Shown: positions 37,586-47,079, counted from the stretch's first letter. The stretch is DNA of 64,000 bases from Ligustrum vulgare (GCA_963555705.1 OY743180.1:42254129-42318128); one strand, 5' to 3'. Translations and numbers: made by a program. Notes: a model not told the origin generated them from the letters alone.

Positions 37586-38239
37586 ATGGAAGCACCAAAA
37601 CTTCGACAGATCAAAACTATTTGTGTATTTTGTGGATCAAAAGTGGGGAAAGGCTTCATTTATCTAGAAGCGGCCGTAGATCTTGGAAAGAAACTGGGGA
37701 AAAAAGGTATCACTCTTGTGTATGGGGGTGGTAGCAGTGGTCTAATGGGTTGTGTTTCCCAATCTGCTCTTGCAGAGAAATCAAAAGTAATCGGTGTCAT
37801 ACCTGTCCCTTTGGTAGATGTTGCAGGCAAAACACGAGGGCATGAAGTTCAAACCTTATCCATCCATGAACGCATAACTTGTATGCTATATGGTTCTGAT
37901 GCCTTTATAGCCCTGCCCGGAGGTTTTGGTACCTTAGAAGAAATCTTTAACATTACCTCGTGGGCTCAACTAGATCTCCATACTAAGCCTATTGGGCTTC
38001 TGAATGTTAACAATTTCTTTGATGGTTTGTTAACCTTTCTTGATTATGCTGTGGAACAGGGATTCATCTCTCCATTTTCCAGAAGGCTTCTTATTTCTGC
38101 TCCTACTATTGATGAACTACTGGATAAGCTGCAGTCATATATCTCAATACAAGATCCAGCAGGGGTTAAGATAGATTGGTCGCAAGGAAGGGGAATCAAG
38201 CGAAAATGGAGTCCGGTTAATGTAAACTTAACTTTATGA
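37586..38239 (+). CDS. LOG: LOG-like cytokinin riboside 5'-monophosphate phosphoribohydrolase (nested element)
   Basis: 217 aa, the usual length of plant LOG. LOG enzymes release active cytokinin free bases from their nucleoside monophosphates in one step. Visible features: CGSKVG near residue 16, GGGSSGLMG at 47-55, IHER at 93-96 and PGGFGTLEE at 111-119. The conserved Arg (96) and Glu pair (118-119) of the active site remain, but the Lys that usually follows that Arg is Ile (HERI), a change that might lower activity. The C-terminal 25 residues are basic (GRGIKRKW). Host LOG genes have several introns; this one has none, so it is probably derived from a spliced transcript. It lies antisense to its retroelement, with its own TATA-like box before it and three hairpins after it. 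Frame is fully open, so it could be expressed. Confidence 0.9.
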   Translation: MEAPKLRQIKTICVFCGSKVGKGFIYLEAAVDLGKKLGKKGITLVYGGGSSGLMGCVSQSALAEKSKVIGVIPVPLVDVAGKTRGHEVQTLSIHERITCMLYGSDAFIALPGGFGTLEEIFNITSWAQLDLHTKPIGLLNVNNFFDGLLTFLDYAVEQGFISPFSRRLLISAPTIDELLDKLQSYISIQDPAGVKIDWSQGRGIKRKWSPVNVNLTL

Positions 38240-38242
38240 ATC

Positions 38243-38472
38243 TTAGAATAGGTGGGGGTAGAGTACGGAGTATTCTTACTCTCGAGACACCCCTCTAATT
38301 TCCTAGGATTTCCTTAATGTTTAAATCTTGTGTGTACCTCAAAGGTTCCAGGTGGTAGATTACGGAGTATTCTTACTCTCGAAACACACCTCTTTGAAGG
38401 TTTCTTTATTTCCTCAAAAGGTCAGAGGTGGTAGGATACGGCTACTCCGGAAACACATCTCTCAATTTGAGG
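38243..38472 (+). ncRNA. Three similar stem-loops downstream of LOG (3' UTR structure)
   Basis: Hairpins at 38243-38298, 38337-38400 and 38412-38472. Each has an outer stem (TTAGA/TCTAA; CCTCAAAG/CTTTGAAGG; CCTCAAA/TTTGAGG), an inner stem from GGTGG to CACMYC, the conserved unpaired bits TACGG and GAAACAC, and a variable apical stem (GAGTA-TTCT-TACTC in the first two, CGG-CTACT-CCG in the third). Different stems around the same core suggest a selected RNA fold. They lie just after the LOG stop codon, so most likely in its 3' UTR. Function unknown. Confidence 0.5.
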
Positions 38473-38561
38473 AATTTCCCATGTTGCTTTCTTTTGCTTT
38501 TGCGTGTTTCATGTATTTCTTTTCCAGTGTGACTCTTTGTATGTTCTCCTTATGAGAAAAT

Positions 38562-38567
38562 AATAAA
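38562..38567 (+). terminator. Possible polyadenylation signal of LOG
   Basis: AATAAA in GAAAATAATAAAATC, 320 bp after the LOG stop codon, beyond the hairpins. Kept in the outer copy at 47074-47079. Confidence 0.4.
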
Positions 38568-39391
38568 ATCTCTGCTATCATCTACTAAATCTCGTTTGTG
38601 ATGTAAATGAACTTGCATGTCTAACCTTAATTCATTTAGTGGATGCTTATCATATCATGCTCTTAATTCCAAATGATAAAATTCTGGACAAAGTCTCCCT
38701 TGTAATTTGGACTTATCCCAAACCATAAGCATACTTTATAACTCACAATAATAAATAACTCCACATTTGATCACAACGATCTAAAAATATTGAAAACGAT
38801 TCCAACACTTCAATATCATCAAAAAAATATCTCATAATTCAATTCATAATTCCTCAACATAACAATTTCAAATCATATTTTTCAATATCACAATATCACT
38901 TCCTTCCATACCTTAATTGGCTCAAAAGATTACTCATACTTATATTTATAAGTCATAAATCATATTTCCAAAATTTAATCACAAGGCCAAAGTTCATAAT
39001 AAATTTCTCTTCAATATAGAGGCATAATTCACTTACTCAACATAATATCCATTACTTAATTCCCAATAACCAAATCTTTAAATCTCTAACTTCATAATGC
39101 TTCTCATAAAAGTCTCATTAAAACCACTTATAATCTTAACATCTCATAAAACTTCATAAAATTGGCTCGCTATTTCTCATTAAATCTAAATGATAGATAA
39201 TCTGAACATATTTCTAATCATTTCTGTTGACTTCTCATACTTAATGCCATGTCTAAAATCAATTATGCAAAGTCCGTTTAAGGTTTATCATTTCTAAACT
39301 CGAGGACAACAATTATTTTGAAAATCATTCTTAAGTCATATTATTCTCATTATGCTCAACACCCGTTCTCTTTCTTTCTTTTCTTTCTGAA
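38568..39391. other. AT-rich internal region, no gene seen
   Basis: The first part matches the outer element from about 47080. It then diverges, with many CATAAT and CATAAA words. No open frame of interest. Confidence 0.6.
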
Positions 39392-39415
39392 TTTTTTTTT
39401 TTTTTTTTTTTTTTT
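39392..39415. repeat. T24 homopolymer
   Basis: Uninterrupted run of 24 T (A on the element strand), next to the 94-bp duplication. Could be an old poly(A) tail or slippage; length may be an assembly uncertainty. Confidence 0.8.
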
Positions 39416-39420
39416 CAGAA

Positions 39421-39602
39421 TTGAAACTTGAAGAGTGGTACCAATAGTCATCCACAGTTTTTCCTTGCTTTTAAGCAAAGGTAGTGATAAAGGGATAAAT
39501 TATTGAACCGAAAATTGAAACTTGAAGAGGAAGTACTAATAACCATCCACAGTTTTTCCCTTGTTTTTACACAAAGGTAGTGATAAAGGGATAAATTATT
39601 GT
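39421..39602. repeat. 94-bp tandem duplication in nested element
   Basis: TTGAAACTTGAAGAG recurs at 39421 and 39515, and both copies end with GATAAAGGGATAAATTATTG. About 85-90 percent alike by eye, so older than the insertion itself. Absent from the outer element. Confidence 0.8.
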
Positions 39603-40290
39603 ACGAATTCATTATCACTTTTGTTTGTTTAATATATTATTCCATATATTTTGGGCAAAAGTTACAACCCAACTTAATTTCTAATTGAGTCAATCTTACT
39701 AAGCTTAATATGCACCAAAATTCATATAAATATCCTCTCTGTCTCATGATTCTACATTGAAAAGAATAAAAAAATTGAGTCTTCTATCAATTTATATCAT
39801 ACTTGACATGTATATTATGTGTAACACATAAAGATTCATAACATATGAAGATTTCATACTTAACATGTCTTAATAAAATCGTAAATGACTTGCAAAGCAT
39901 ATAACATACCTGGTTCGAGGAGTCAATACGTGGAGAGTGACATAGTAGAGTGATGAGTTAAAATATTTCATATAATCTTATTTTCCTTTAATCAACAATA
40001 ATTTAATGTGGTTGTATCCAAATCAACATTTTCTTGAATCATAATTCCTAATTAATCACAGTCTTCAAAACAAATCCAATATCGATATAGTAATTATCTC
40101 CCCATCAATAATTAATAACTTAACCCAAATAAAATTTATCGTCAAATCTTATTTTTCCTTTAGTCCCCGAACTTCTAGAAATTTATCAAAGACATCAATA
40201 TAAACATCATATCACTAACTAATTATATTCCATAAAATTTTCAGGACATTACAAACTCCCTTGCTTAAAATGAATTTTGTCCTAGAAATT
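39603..40290 (-). mobile_element. Remnant of a third, related LTR element inside the nested element
   Basis: Around 40241-40290 the plus strand reads GGACATTACA, AACTCCCTTGC, TTAAAATGAATTTTGTCC, a decayed version of the LTR-end, purine-tract and pol-end junction seen at 35795-35840. On the minus strand an LTR would begin TGTAATGTCC at 40253 and run left; its far end is not identifiable. This suggests a chimeric internal region. No gene seen. Confidence 0.35.
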
Positions 40291-40500
40291 CGCACATCAA
40301 ATTTCATCATGCTTTTCAAAATCATAATCATACTTGACATGTGAAAATTCAACTTTTTTTTTTTTTATAATGAATAGTGATTTCGTTCACTGTTCATCAT
40401 GAATAGCACGTCGTTTTACTGTTCACGTGAATAGTGATTTTTTTTTTTTTTTAAAGAAATAAAATTTCAAAAATCTACAGAATCGTTTTTAAAACTCTTT
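40291..40500. other. Leader region of the nested element, with GAATAGTGA inverted repeats
   Basis: On the element strand this is untranslated leader downstream of the primer site. It contains T-rich runs and an inverted repeat formed by ATGAATAGTGA and TTCACTGTTCAT (about 40369-40400), repeated nearby. No gene. Confidence 0.6.
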
Positions 40501-40512
40501 GCTCTGATACCA
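40501..40512 (-). other. Primer-binding site, initiator tRNA-Met type (nested)
   Basis: The minus strand reads TGGTATCAGAGC two bases after the 5' LTR, the standard tRNA-iMet site of plant LTR retrotransposons. It fixes the element orientation as minus. Confidence 0.93.
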
Positions 40513-41438
40513 ACTGTGACGACCCGAATTCTCGACCATTCGAGTGCCACTAAAAGTGACTCATATCATATTATCGAGACTTAAATAGTAATGTAAAATT
40601 ATTCAAAAGAATAATTAGAATCCCATAATTTTATTTGTGAATAAAAATAGAACATAATTTTCTTACATAAAGTTCAACATAATTATCTCATCAATCTTAA
40701 CAACTTTTGCCACTTCCATGTTGATCGCCTCGAACCTTCAATTATCTGAAAATGGTAAATATCGTGGAGTGAGATTTATAAAATCCCAGTAAGTATACCA
40801 AGCATAAATTTTCTTTTGAAAGCATATGGATCATTTTCATCATAACATAGGATAGGATCGAAATACTCATAAACATAGGGAGACACAAGAATTTTACCGA
40901 ACTTAAATGGCAAGAATTCTTATGTGTAGCGCTACTAAACTCCGGTCCCCTTAGCATAATCATAAACATATCATATGGAACCCATAACAATCTTGTGAGA
41001 TTGATTTCATAGCAATGATCCAAACATTTTCATAAAAACATAAGATATACTTACTTGTCATAAAAACATACTTACTTTTCATAAAAACATAAGGTGTATT
41101 TACCTTTCATAAAAACATACTTACTTTTCATAAAAACATAAGATATACTTACTTGTCATAAAAACATACTTACTTTTCATAAAAACATAAGGTGTATTTA
41201 CCTTTCATAAAAACATACTTACTTTTCATAAAAACATAAGATATACTTACTTGTCATAAAAACATACTTACTTTTCATAAAAACATAAGGTGTATTTACC
41301 TTTCATAAAAACATACTTACTTTTCATAAAAACATAAAATATACTTACTTGTCATAAAAACATACTTACTTTTCATAAAAACATAAGGTGTATTTACCTT
41401 TCATAAAAACATACTTACTTTTCATAAAAACATAAAAT

Positions 41439-41449
41439 ATACTTACCTT
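41439..41449 (-). promoter_or_regulatory. Consensus 5' splice site in the nested 5' LTR leader
   Basis: The minus strand reads AAAAG|GTAAGTATA with the intron starting at 41446, a near-perfect donor at the upstream edge of the 98-bp array, which itself repeats GTAAGTA many times. It could allow splicing of the element leader. Not proven to be used. Confidence 0.4.
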
Positions 41450-41584
41450 TTAAAAGATTAAAATGAAGTGTAGTAGTAAATGGACCAAAACTTTCTTGAC
41501 CACCTTGAATTTCTCTTACTTGTGGATTTTGTCAAGAGATTGGAAATAAGTGTATATGTGTAGAGTTGTGTGTAAAAGAGATGG

Positions 41585-41594
41585 GTTTAAATAG
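41585..41594 (-). promoter_or_regulatory. Possible TATA box of the nested 5' LTR
   Basis: The minus strand reads CTATTTAAAC, followed by a CA/CT-rich stretch suitable as a transcript start and, about 145 bases on, by a splice donor. Same site at 34932-34941 in the 3' LTR. Confidence 0.35.
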
Positions 41595-42457
41595 ATGTAT
41601 AAAGTTGGCATATTGTAAACATAATCATTCAATTCTATTAATTTTAACACATCCTTTTCTTAAAGTAAAGCACCATTCATATACTTTTCCATATTTATAC
41701 AAATAATATGCTCTTCATGATTATATATAATGGAGTCTTATCAATCATTCATATACTTTTCCATATTTATACAAATATTATGCTCTTCATGATTATATAT
41801 AATGGAGTCTTATCAATCATTCATATACTTTTCCATATTTATACAAATATTATGCTCTTCATGATTATATATAATGGAGTATATAAATCATTCATATACT
41901 TTTCCATATTTATACAAATATTATGCTCTTCATGATTATATATAATGGAGTATATAAATCATTCATATACTTTTCCATATTTATACAAATATTATGCTCT
42001 TCATGATTACATATAATGGAGTCTTATCAATCATTCATATACTTTTCCATATTTATACAAATATTATGCTCTTCATGATTATATATAATGGAGTATATAA
42101 ATCATTCATATACTTTTCCATATTTATACAAATATTATGCTCTTCATGATTACATATAATGTAACCTCCCATGCTTGCATATATTTTCTTAATTTCAATA
42201 ATAAAAGTAATTTTTGTATAAATAAATATTGGGATAACATTGAATTAAGTACTTGGACTTAATATACTTTAAATCAAGAGAATGGAGATATTTTTAGAAA
42301 TTCGGAATTTAATTTAAAATCGAACGATCTCGATTATTTCTTGACTTGGCTATACGAATACGTCGTGGCGTTAACTTAATAAAAATGGGTGAAATAGTAG
42401 CGACACGATTTTCTATTAAAATAATTATTAATCGCGTAAAAATTCTTGGTCGCTACA

Positions 42458-42462
42458 TAGGT
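42458..42462. repeat. Target-site duplication TAGGT, right copy (nested element)
   Basis: Follows the nested element end GGTCGCTACA; the outer LTR then continues with GGCAAGAATTC as in the intact copy at 48982. Confidence 0.95.
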
Positions 42463-42857
42463 GGCAAGAATTCTTATGTGTAGCGCTACTAAAACTCCGG
42501 TCCCCTTAACATATCATAACTTATCATATGGGACCCAAAACAATCTTGGTAGATTGATTTCATAGCAATGATCCAAAAAAAAACATTTTCGTGAAGCATA
42601 GGGTATACTTACTTTTCGTAAAAACATAAAGTATATTTTCTTTTCATAAAAACATACTTACTTTTCTTAAAAATTGACTTTCACAAGTCACATGACATTC
42701 ATATGAAATCATAATTTAAATCAATTAATAAGTGCGAGTCTACCTCAAATCCGACGAGTGCAAAGTTGAGCGGGAATGACTTCAATTTCTTTAAATTCTC
42801 CGTACGCTTCGTTTTAGCCAATAAGTCACTTTAGTATATCGAATATATAGTTCAAAA

Positions 42858-43140
42858 TGATAAATTATAATTTGAGGACTAAAATTGATATTTTGAAAGT
42901 TGAGGGACTAAAATGAATACTTTGAAAGTTGAGGGACTAAAATGAATACTTTTAAAACTTGGGCTTAAAAGTAAATCAACAGGGACTGAAATGATAAGTT
43001 TGAAGCTAAAAGGACTGAATAAAACCTTTTTAAAACTTGAGGGGCTGATTTGAAATAACATTAAAACTTTAAAAAGGGCTGAAATAAACTTTTCAAAGCT
43101 ATAGGGACTGATTTAAATCATTCAGAAGACGTAGGGACCA
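42858..43140. repeat. Degenerate GGGACTAAAATGAA repeats in outer LTR
   Basis: Roughly 30-bp degenerate units built on GGGACTRAAATGAA and TTTGAAAGTTGAG, common in plant intergenic and LTR DNA. Duplicated at 49377-49659 in the other LTR. Stop-free frames across it are by-products of the repeat. Confidence 0.65.
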
Positions 43141-43155
43141 AAGTGCAAATTCTCG

Positions 43156-43480
43156 AAATATAATTCAGATTCTTTACTTTACTCTCTCATTTCAGATCGA
43201 GAAGAGACAGGGGGAGAGCAAAGCGAGAGATAGAGAGATGGCGTGCGAAATCGTGAGGGAAAAGGAGTGAAATCCGATCTTCCAGTCGGCGATGTGCCGG
43301 CGGTTCACCGGCGAAACGCCAGTGCAAGGTGCGGCAAGGGATGGGGTTGAAGATTATGGTTTCAGTGCGAGTTGGGTGTGAGAAACTGTGACGAACCGTG
43401 GCTTAGATCGCGATTTGGGAGTTGGGTTTTAACTGCGAAATCCGGTGGTCGTGCCGGTAAATCAGTCGGCGATCGAAGGT
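43156..43480 (+). promoter_or_regulatory. Gene-like leader in outer LTR: TATA-like box, GA-rich leader, splice donor
   Basis: On the plus strand AAATATAATT (43156-43165) precedes a pyrimidine-rich possible start (ACTCTCTCATTTCAG), a purine-rich leader with a short ATGGCG frame that stops after ten codons, and GAAG|GTAAGT at 43479, a near-consensus 5' splice site. Composition changes sharply from AT-rich to GC/TG-rich here. It may be a captured host promoter and first exon or a promoter of the element. Repeated in the other LTR at 49675-49999. Unproven. Confidence 0.35.
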
Positions 43481-44663
43481 AAGTCTTGGGCTTGGTTTAT
43501 TTCTTGTTTTGGTTTTGATTTGAGGTTGGTTTTTGATTTGTTTGGGGTTAATGGTGGATTCTTAGAGTTTTCAGGCGACGGTTGTGGCTCTGGATGCAGG
43601 GAACGAAGGTGGTGTTTGATCCTGATGATGGTGATTGTGATTTGGTTGAACCGGTGAGGTGGTGGATTGAATTTGAAATGGCAGAGACAGTGATGGCTGC
43701 AGAGTTGTGATTTGTGGTATTGCAGTGAACTTGGTTTGCTGTAAATGGATTGGGTTGGTGAAACGTTGTGAGTAATCAGGGTGATGATCATGATGTAGCC
43801 GGTTGGTTGGGTGATTGATTTGTGGCTGCCGGTTATGGAGTTGAGGCAAAGCTTGTGGATTGATGATGATTATAGTGATTGTCGTGATGGTAGGACTGTG
43901 CTTGCAGGCGATTGGCAATGGTTCTGTGAAGGGCTGCAACCGGTGGTTTGGGTTGCTGCAAGCTGTCGAGGTTGCAGTAAAATTGATCATGGTGTTGATA
44001 AGGGATTTTGGCTATGGTGGAGGTGCTGATGTTCAGACTTGTGGTGTTGGAATTGTGGCATGGTGGCAGTATGGTCTGCGTGATGGCAGAGTGATGGACG
44101 GTGAGGCAGTGTGGGTGGACTGTGGTTGCACTCGACTGAGATGGAGATGGAGCTTGGTGCAGGTGATGAAGATGTATGCTTATATATATTGTATTGTGGA
44201 ATCTAAGTACATGGAAGTGTGAGTTGTGCCATGAGTATTGAAATGAAGATGGGGTAGATGATGATAATGATGAAGATGCTTTGCTTTGGTGTTTGTATAA
44301 TGAGATGGAATATGAAATAGATGTAAAATTTATATATATAATGATGATGTTTTTGTATAAGGAATTGTATTAAAACTGATATATTTTGGACTGAAAATAA
44401 ATTTGAATAAGGAAAATTGAAATATTTTAATAAATTTGGAATTCAAAATAATTTTGAAAATAATACTTTGAATAAACAATTAAAATAACATAATTTTAGA
44501 AATTCGGACATTTAATTTAAAATCGAACAAATTCGATATTTCTTGACTTGGCTAGACGAATCCGTCGCGGCGTTAACTTCAAAATAATAGGTGAAATAGT
44601 AGCGATACAATTTTCTAAATATTAAAATAATTATTTATTGCATAAAAATTCTGGGTCGCTATA

Positions 44664-44680
44664 ATCTTACCCCCTTAAAA
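44664..44680 (-). other. Polypurine tract of the outer element
   Basis: The minus strand reads TTTTAAGGGGGTAAGAT directly before the 3' LTR; almost the same as in the nested element. Confidence 0.85.
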
Positions 44681-44702
44681 TAATTTCGTCCTCGAAATTA
44701 AA

Positions 44703-45247
44703 CTTACTTAATCTTATAATTTCTGAATACTTAATCAGAATCTCTTCTTCTTATCATCGAATATTCTCAAAATAATCAAAACAATTACCTGAATATTATC
44801 TCTACGCAATATACCCAAACATATCAACATAATATCATCAACTTATCTTTCCAATATTTGTAACCCAAAATTCAGTAAACAAATATCTCCCAAAACTAAG
44901 ATTCTATACTTAAATGTCACCATATTTCCTGCAAAGTATTTCTTTCACTTGTATATACGTATGAATTCTGATTCAATACGGTACTCATTTTACTTTCCAC
45001 GTATCATCACATTATACCAAGATTATCATTATTAAAACAAAATATCAGTACCCATAATCCAAGAAAATATTCCAAATCTCCAATCAAATCTCCTTTATCG
45101 ATAAAATTTAACAGCGCATTACTTCTTGTCTCCTCTTTTCATTAAAATAATCCTGCGCTTTCTTGCTGGTCACAACATCACGCGGATTCACTCAGATCCT
45201 TGCGCTTTTAAATAGTTCATGCTGAGAAGAGGTTGAATCATCAAACA
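44703..45247 (+). other. AT-rich upstream region of the outer zinc-finger gene
   Basis: Homologous to 35899-36736 but shorter by several deletions. It contains TTTTAAATAG at 45207-45216. No gene. Confidence 0.55.
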
Positions 45248-45799
45248 ATGGATATCATTCTTTCTAACATTCGCAAGTATTATTCCAGTCTTCCTATGAA
45301 TGATCTGAGAAAGATCTATAAAATAAGGCTCGAAAGATTGAGGTTGCTAATGGCTCATGATATTCCAGAAGATGTTCGCTGGTTGATAGAAGCAAAGGTT
45401 CGACTATCTGGTGAATTACCATCAACATTTCCAAAGCACATGCCTGGTTTAGGCAAAAGCACGTTTGCAAAGAAACGAAGAGCAAAAAGACTGGGTGGTT
45501 GCTACAAATGTGCTCGTTGGAACTGTAATACACGTTGCAAATCAGTAGGATATTCTTCTACTAATCGGGATGATAAAATCGAATTCATAAAGGGTGGACT
45601 GAGTAAGGAGTCTTTGGATGATATTCGACTGACTCTTGAGACGCACCCAAGTGGTTATGTACAACGTGAACTTCTCTCCTTATACGCTCAGTTTAACGAG
45701 GACAAAAATCGTTATAGTCTCCAAAATATAATATCGAAAGATCCTGTTTGCCAGTCTGTTTTACAAAATGAGGCTTCTGGCAGTTCAGCAATGTTATAA
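45248..45799 (+). CDS. C4 zinc-finger protein, betaflexivirid nucleic-acid-binding-protein-like (outer element)
   Basis: 183 aa, the same length as the nested copy and about 93 percent identical (13 replacements by eye), without frame damage. The start at MDIIL is shared with the nested copy; an ATG five codons upstream is also in frame. The GKSTFAKKRRAK patch and all four finger cysteines (85, 88, 93, 97) are kept. By eye about a dozen silent and about 17 amino-acid-changing base differences separate the copies; with roughly three times more replacement than silent sites, that hints at purifying selection in the past. Most changes fall in the first two thirds; the last third is almost unchanged. 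Antisense to the retroelement and 300 bp before a LOG pseudogene. Confidence 0.68.
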   Translation: MDIILSNIRKYYSSLPMNDLRKIYKIRLERLRLLMAHDIPEDVRWLIEAKVRLSGELPSTFPKHMPGLGKSTFAKKRRAKRLGGCYKCARWNCNTRCKSVGYSSTNRDDKIEFIKGGLSKESLDDIRLTLETHPSGYVQRELLSLYAQFNEDKNRYSLQNIISKDPVCQSVLQNEASGSSAML

Positions 45800-46016
45800 G
45801 GTAAATCTTTTAAAATATTTTGCTGCTTACTTTCACGCGTTTTGAAAATAAAATATATTTTCCTTTTCTCGAGTTTTGATAAAGCTGGAAATAAAATATT
45901 AAATCGCCGAAAGGTGACAGCCTCGATACGATAAAAATATTCAAAAGTGGGCTGATTTTGTCAAAAGTAAATCTTTACTTTTTCAGAATCAATCAAAAAC
46001 AGTAAATTTTTCCGGC

Positions 46017-46025
46017 TTTAAATAG
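46017..46025 (+). promoter_or_regulatory. TATA-like box before the outer LOG pseudogene
   Basis: TTTAAATAG inside GGCTTTAAATAGCC, identical to the nested element, 75 bases before the ATG. Confidence 0.4.
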
Positions 46026-46099
46026 CCAAACATATTTCATAGTTCAGGCATCCCAAAATCACATCTTCTTCGTAAGTTTTCCCTTCTTTACTATCAAAG

Positions 46100-46753
46100 A
46101 TGGAAGCACCAAAACTTCGACAGATCAAAACTATTTGTGTATTTTGTGGATCAAAAGTAGGGAAAGGCTTCGGTTATCTAGAAGCGGCTGTAGATCTTGG
46201 AAAGAAACTGGGGGAAAAAGGTATCACTCTTGTATATGGGGGTGGTAGCAGTGGTCTAATGGGTTGTGTTTCCCAATCTGCTCTTGCATAGAAATCAAAA
46301 GTAATCGGTGTTATACCTGTCCCTTTGGTAGATGTTGCAGGCAAAACACGAGGGCATGAAGTTCAAACCTTATCCATCCATGAACGCATAACTTGTATGC
46401 TATATGGTTCTGATGCCTTTATAGCCCTGCCCGGAGGTTTTGGTACCTTAGAAGAAATCTTTAACATTACCTCGTGGGCTCAACTAGATCTCCATACTAA
46501 GCCTATTGGGCTTCTGAATGTTAACAATTTCTTTGATGGTTTGTTAACCTTTCTTGATTATGCTGTGGAACAGGGATTCATCTCTCCATTTTCCAGAAGG
46601 CTTCTTATTTCTGCTCCTACTATTGATGAACTACTGGATAAGCTGCAGTCATATATCTCAATACAAGATCCAGCAGGAGTTAAGATAGATTGGTCGCAAG
46701 GAAGGGGAATCAAGCGAAAATGGAGTCCGGTTAATGTAAACTTAACTCTTTGA
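46100..46753 (+). pseudogene. LOG: LOG pseudogene with a nonsense codon (outer element)
   Basis: Colinear with the nested LOG over all 654 bp, no indels. Codon 64 is TAG (46289-46291) where the nested copy has GAG, so translation would give a 63-residue fragment ending before the Arg and PGGFGTLEE active-site motifs; loss of function is expected. Otherwise only two residue differences (Gly for Ile 25, Glu for Lys 39). The last 450 bp are nearly identical to the nested copy. It shares the intronless form, upstream TATA-like box and downstream hairpins. A sequencing error at this base cannot be excluded. Confidence 0.85.
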
Positions 46754-46756
46754 ATC

Positions 46757-46986
46757 TTAGAATAGGTGGGGGTAGAGTACGGAGTATTCTCACTCTCGAG
46801 ACACCCCTCCATTTACTAGGATTTCCTTAATGTTTAAATCTTGTGTATACTTCAAAGATTCCAGGTGGTAGATTACGGAGTATTCTTACTCTCGAAACAC
46901 ACCTCTTTGAAGGTTTCTTTATTTCCTCAAAAGATCAGAGGTGGTAGGATACGGCTACTCCGGAAACACATCTCTCATTCTGAGGA
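46757..46986 (+). ncRNA. Three stem-loops downstream of the LOG pseudogene
   Basis: Second copy of the triple hairpin, at about 46757-46808, 46851-46915 and 46925-46986. TACGG and GAAACAC (GAGACAC in the first) cores are kept. Differences from the nested set include TTCTCACTC for TTCTTACTC in the first apical stem and a shortened outer stem in the third (CCTCA/TGAGG). Confidence 0.45.
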
Positions 46987-47073
46987 TCCTTCCATGTTTT
47001 TCTCTTATGCTTTCATGTGTTTCATGTATTTCCTTTCCAGTGTGACTCTTGTGTGTTCTCCTTATGAGAAAAT

Positions 47074-47079
47074 AATAAA
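47074..47079 (+). terminator. Possible polyadenylation signal (outer cassette)
   Basis: AATAAA at the same relative place as in the nested element. Confidence 0.35.

Larger units (their letters stand above)
33862..42457 (-). mobile_element. Nested non-autonomous LTR retrotransposon with antisense zinc-finger and LOG genes
   Basis: 8596 bp, ends TGTGACGACCC and GGTCGCTACA, flanked by TAGGT duplications, inserted into the 3' LTR of the outer element. Minus orientation, from the tRNA-Met primer site at 40501-40512 and the purine tract at 35805-35820. Two 1943-bp LTRs differ at only two positions that I found. The 4710-bp internal region has no gag-pol domains; it carries an intact C4 zinc-finger gene and an intact LOG gene on the plus strand. 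It is related to, but a different family from, the outer element: the cassette and terminal motifs are shared, the LTRs mostly not. Confidence 0.94.
40515..42457 (-). mobile_element. Nested element 5' LTR, 1943 bp
   Basis: Second LTR, adjacent to the primer-binding site, hence the 5' LTR in element orientation. It contains the same two tandem arrays at 41039-41438 and 41675-42161, and a possible TATA box and splice donor on the minus strand. Confidence 0.95.
42463..44663 (-). mobile_element. Outer element 3' LTR, part 2
   Basis: Continues the LTR after the nested insertion and matches 48982-51182. Adding both parts gives 3239 bp, exactly the length of the other LTR. One difference noticed (T at 42813, C at 49332). 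It contains degenerate GGGACTAAAATGAA repeats and a TG-rich, GC-richer stretch at about 43.2-44.3 kb that looks gene-like on the plus strand. Confidence 0.93.

Noticed and set aside
38243..38472. Hammerhead ribozyme (retrozyme) in the hairpins
   Set aside because: CGAAAC occurs, but the required CTGATGA core is absent from both strands near it.
42879..43061. 60-codon minus-strand frame in outer LTR
   Set aside because: Translation of the GGGACTAAAATGAA degenerate repeats.
43445..44222. Several overlapping frames (70-139 codons) on both strands of the outer LTR, repeated at 49964-50741
   Set aside because: They overlap one another on both strands, have repetitive Ser/Pro/Thr/His or Gly/Val/Trp products, and are identical in both LTRs only because the LTRs are identical.
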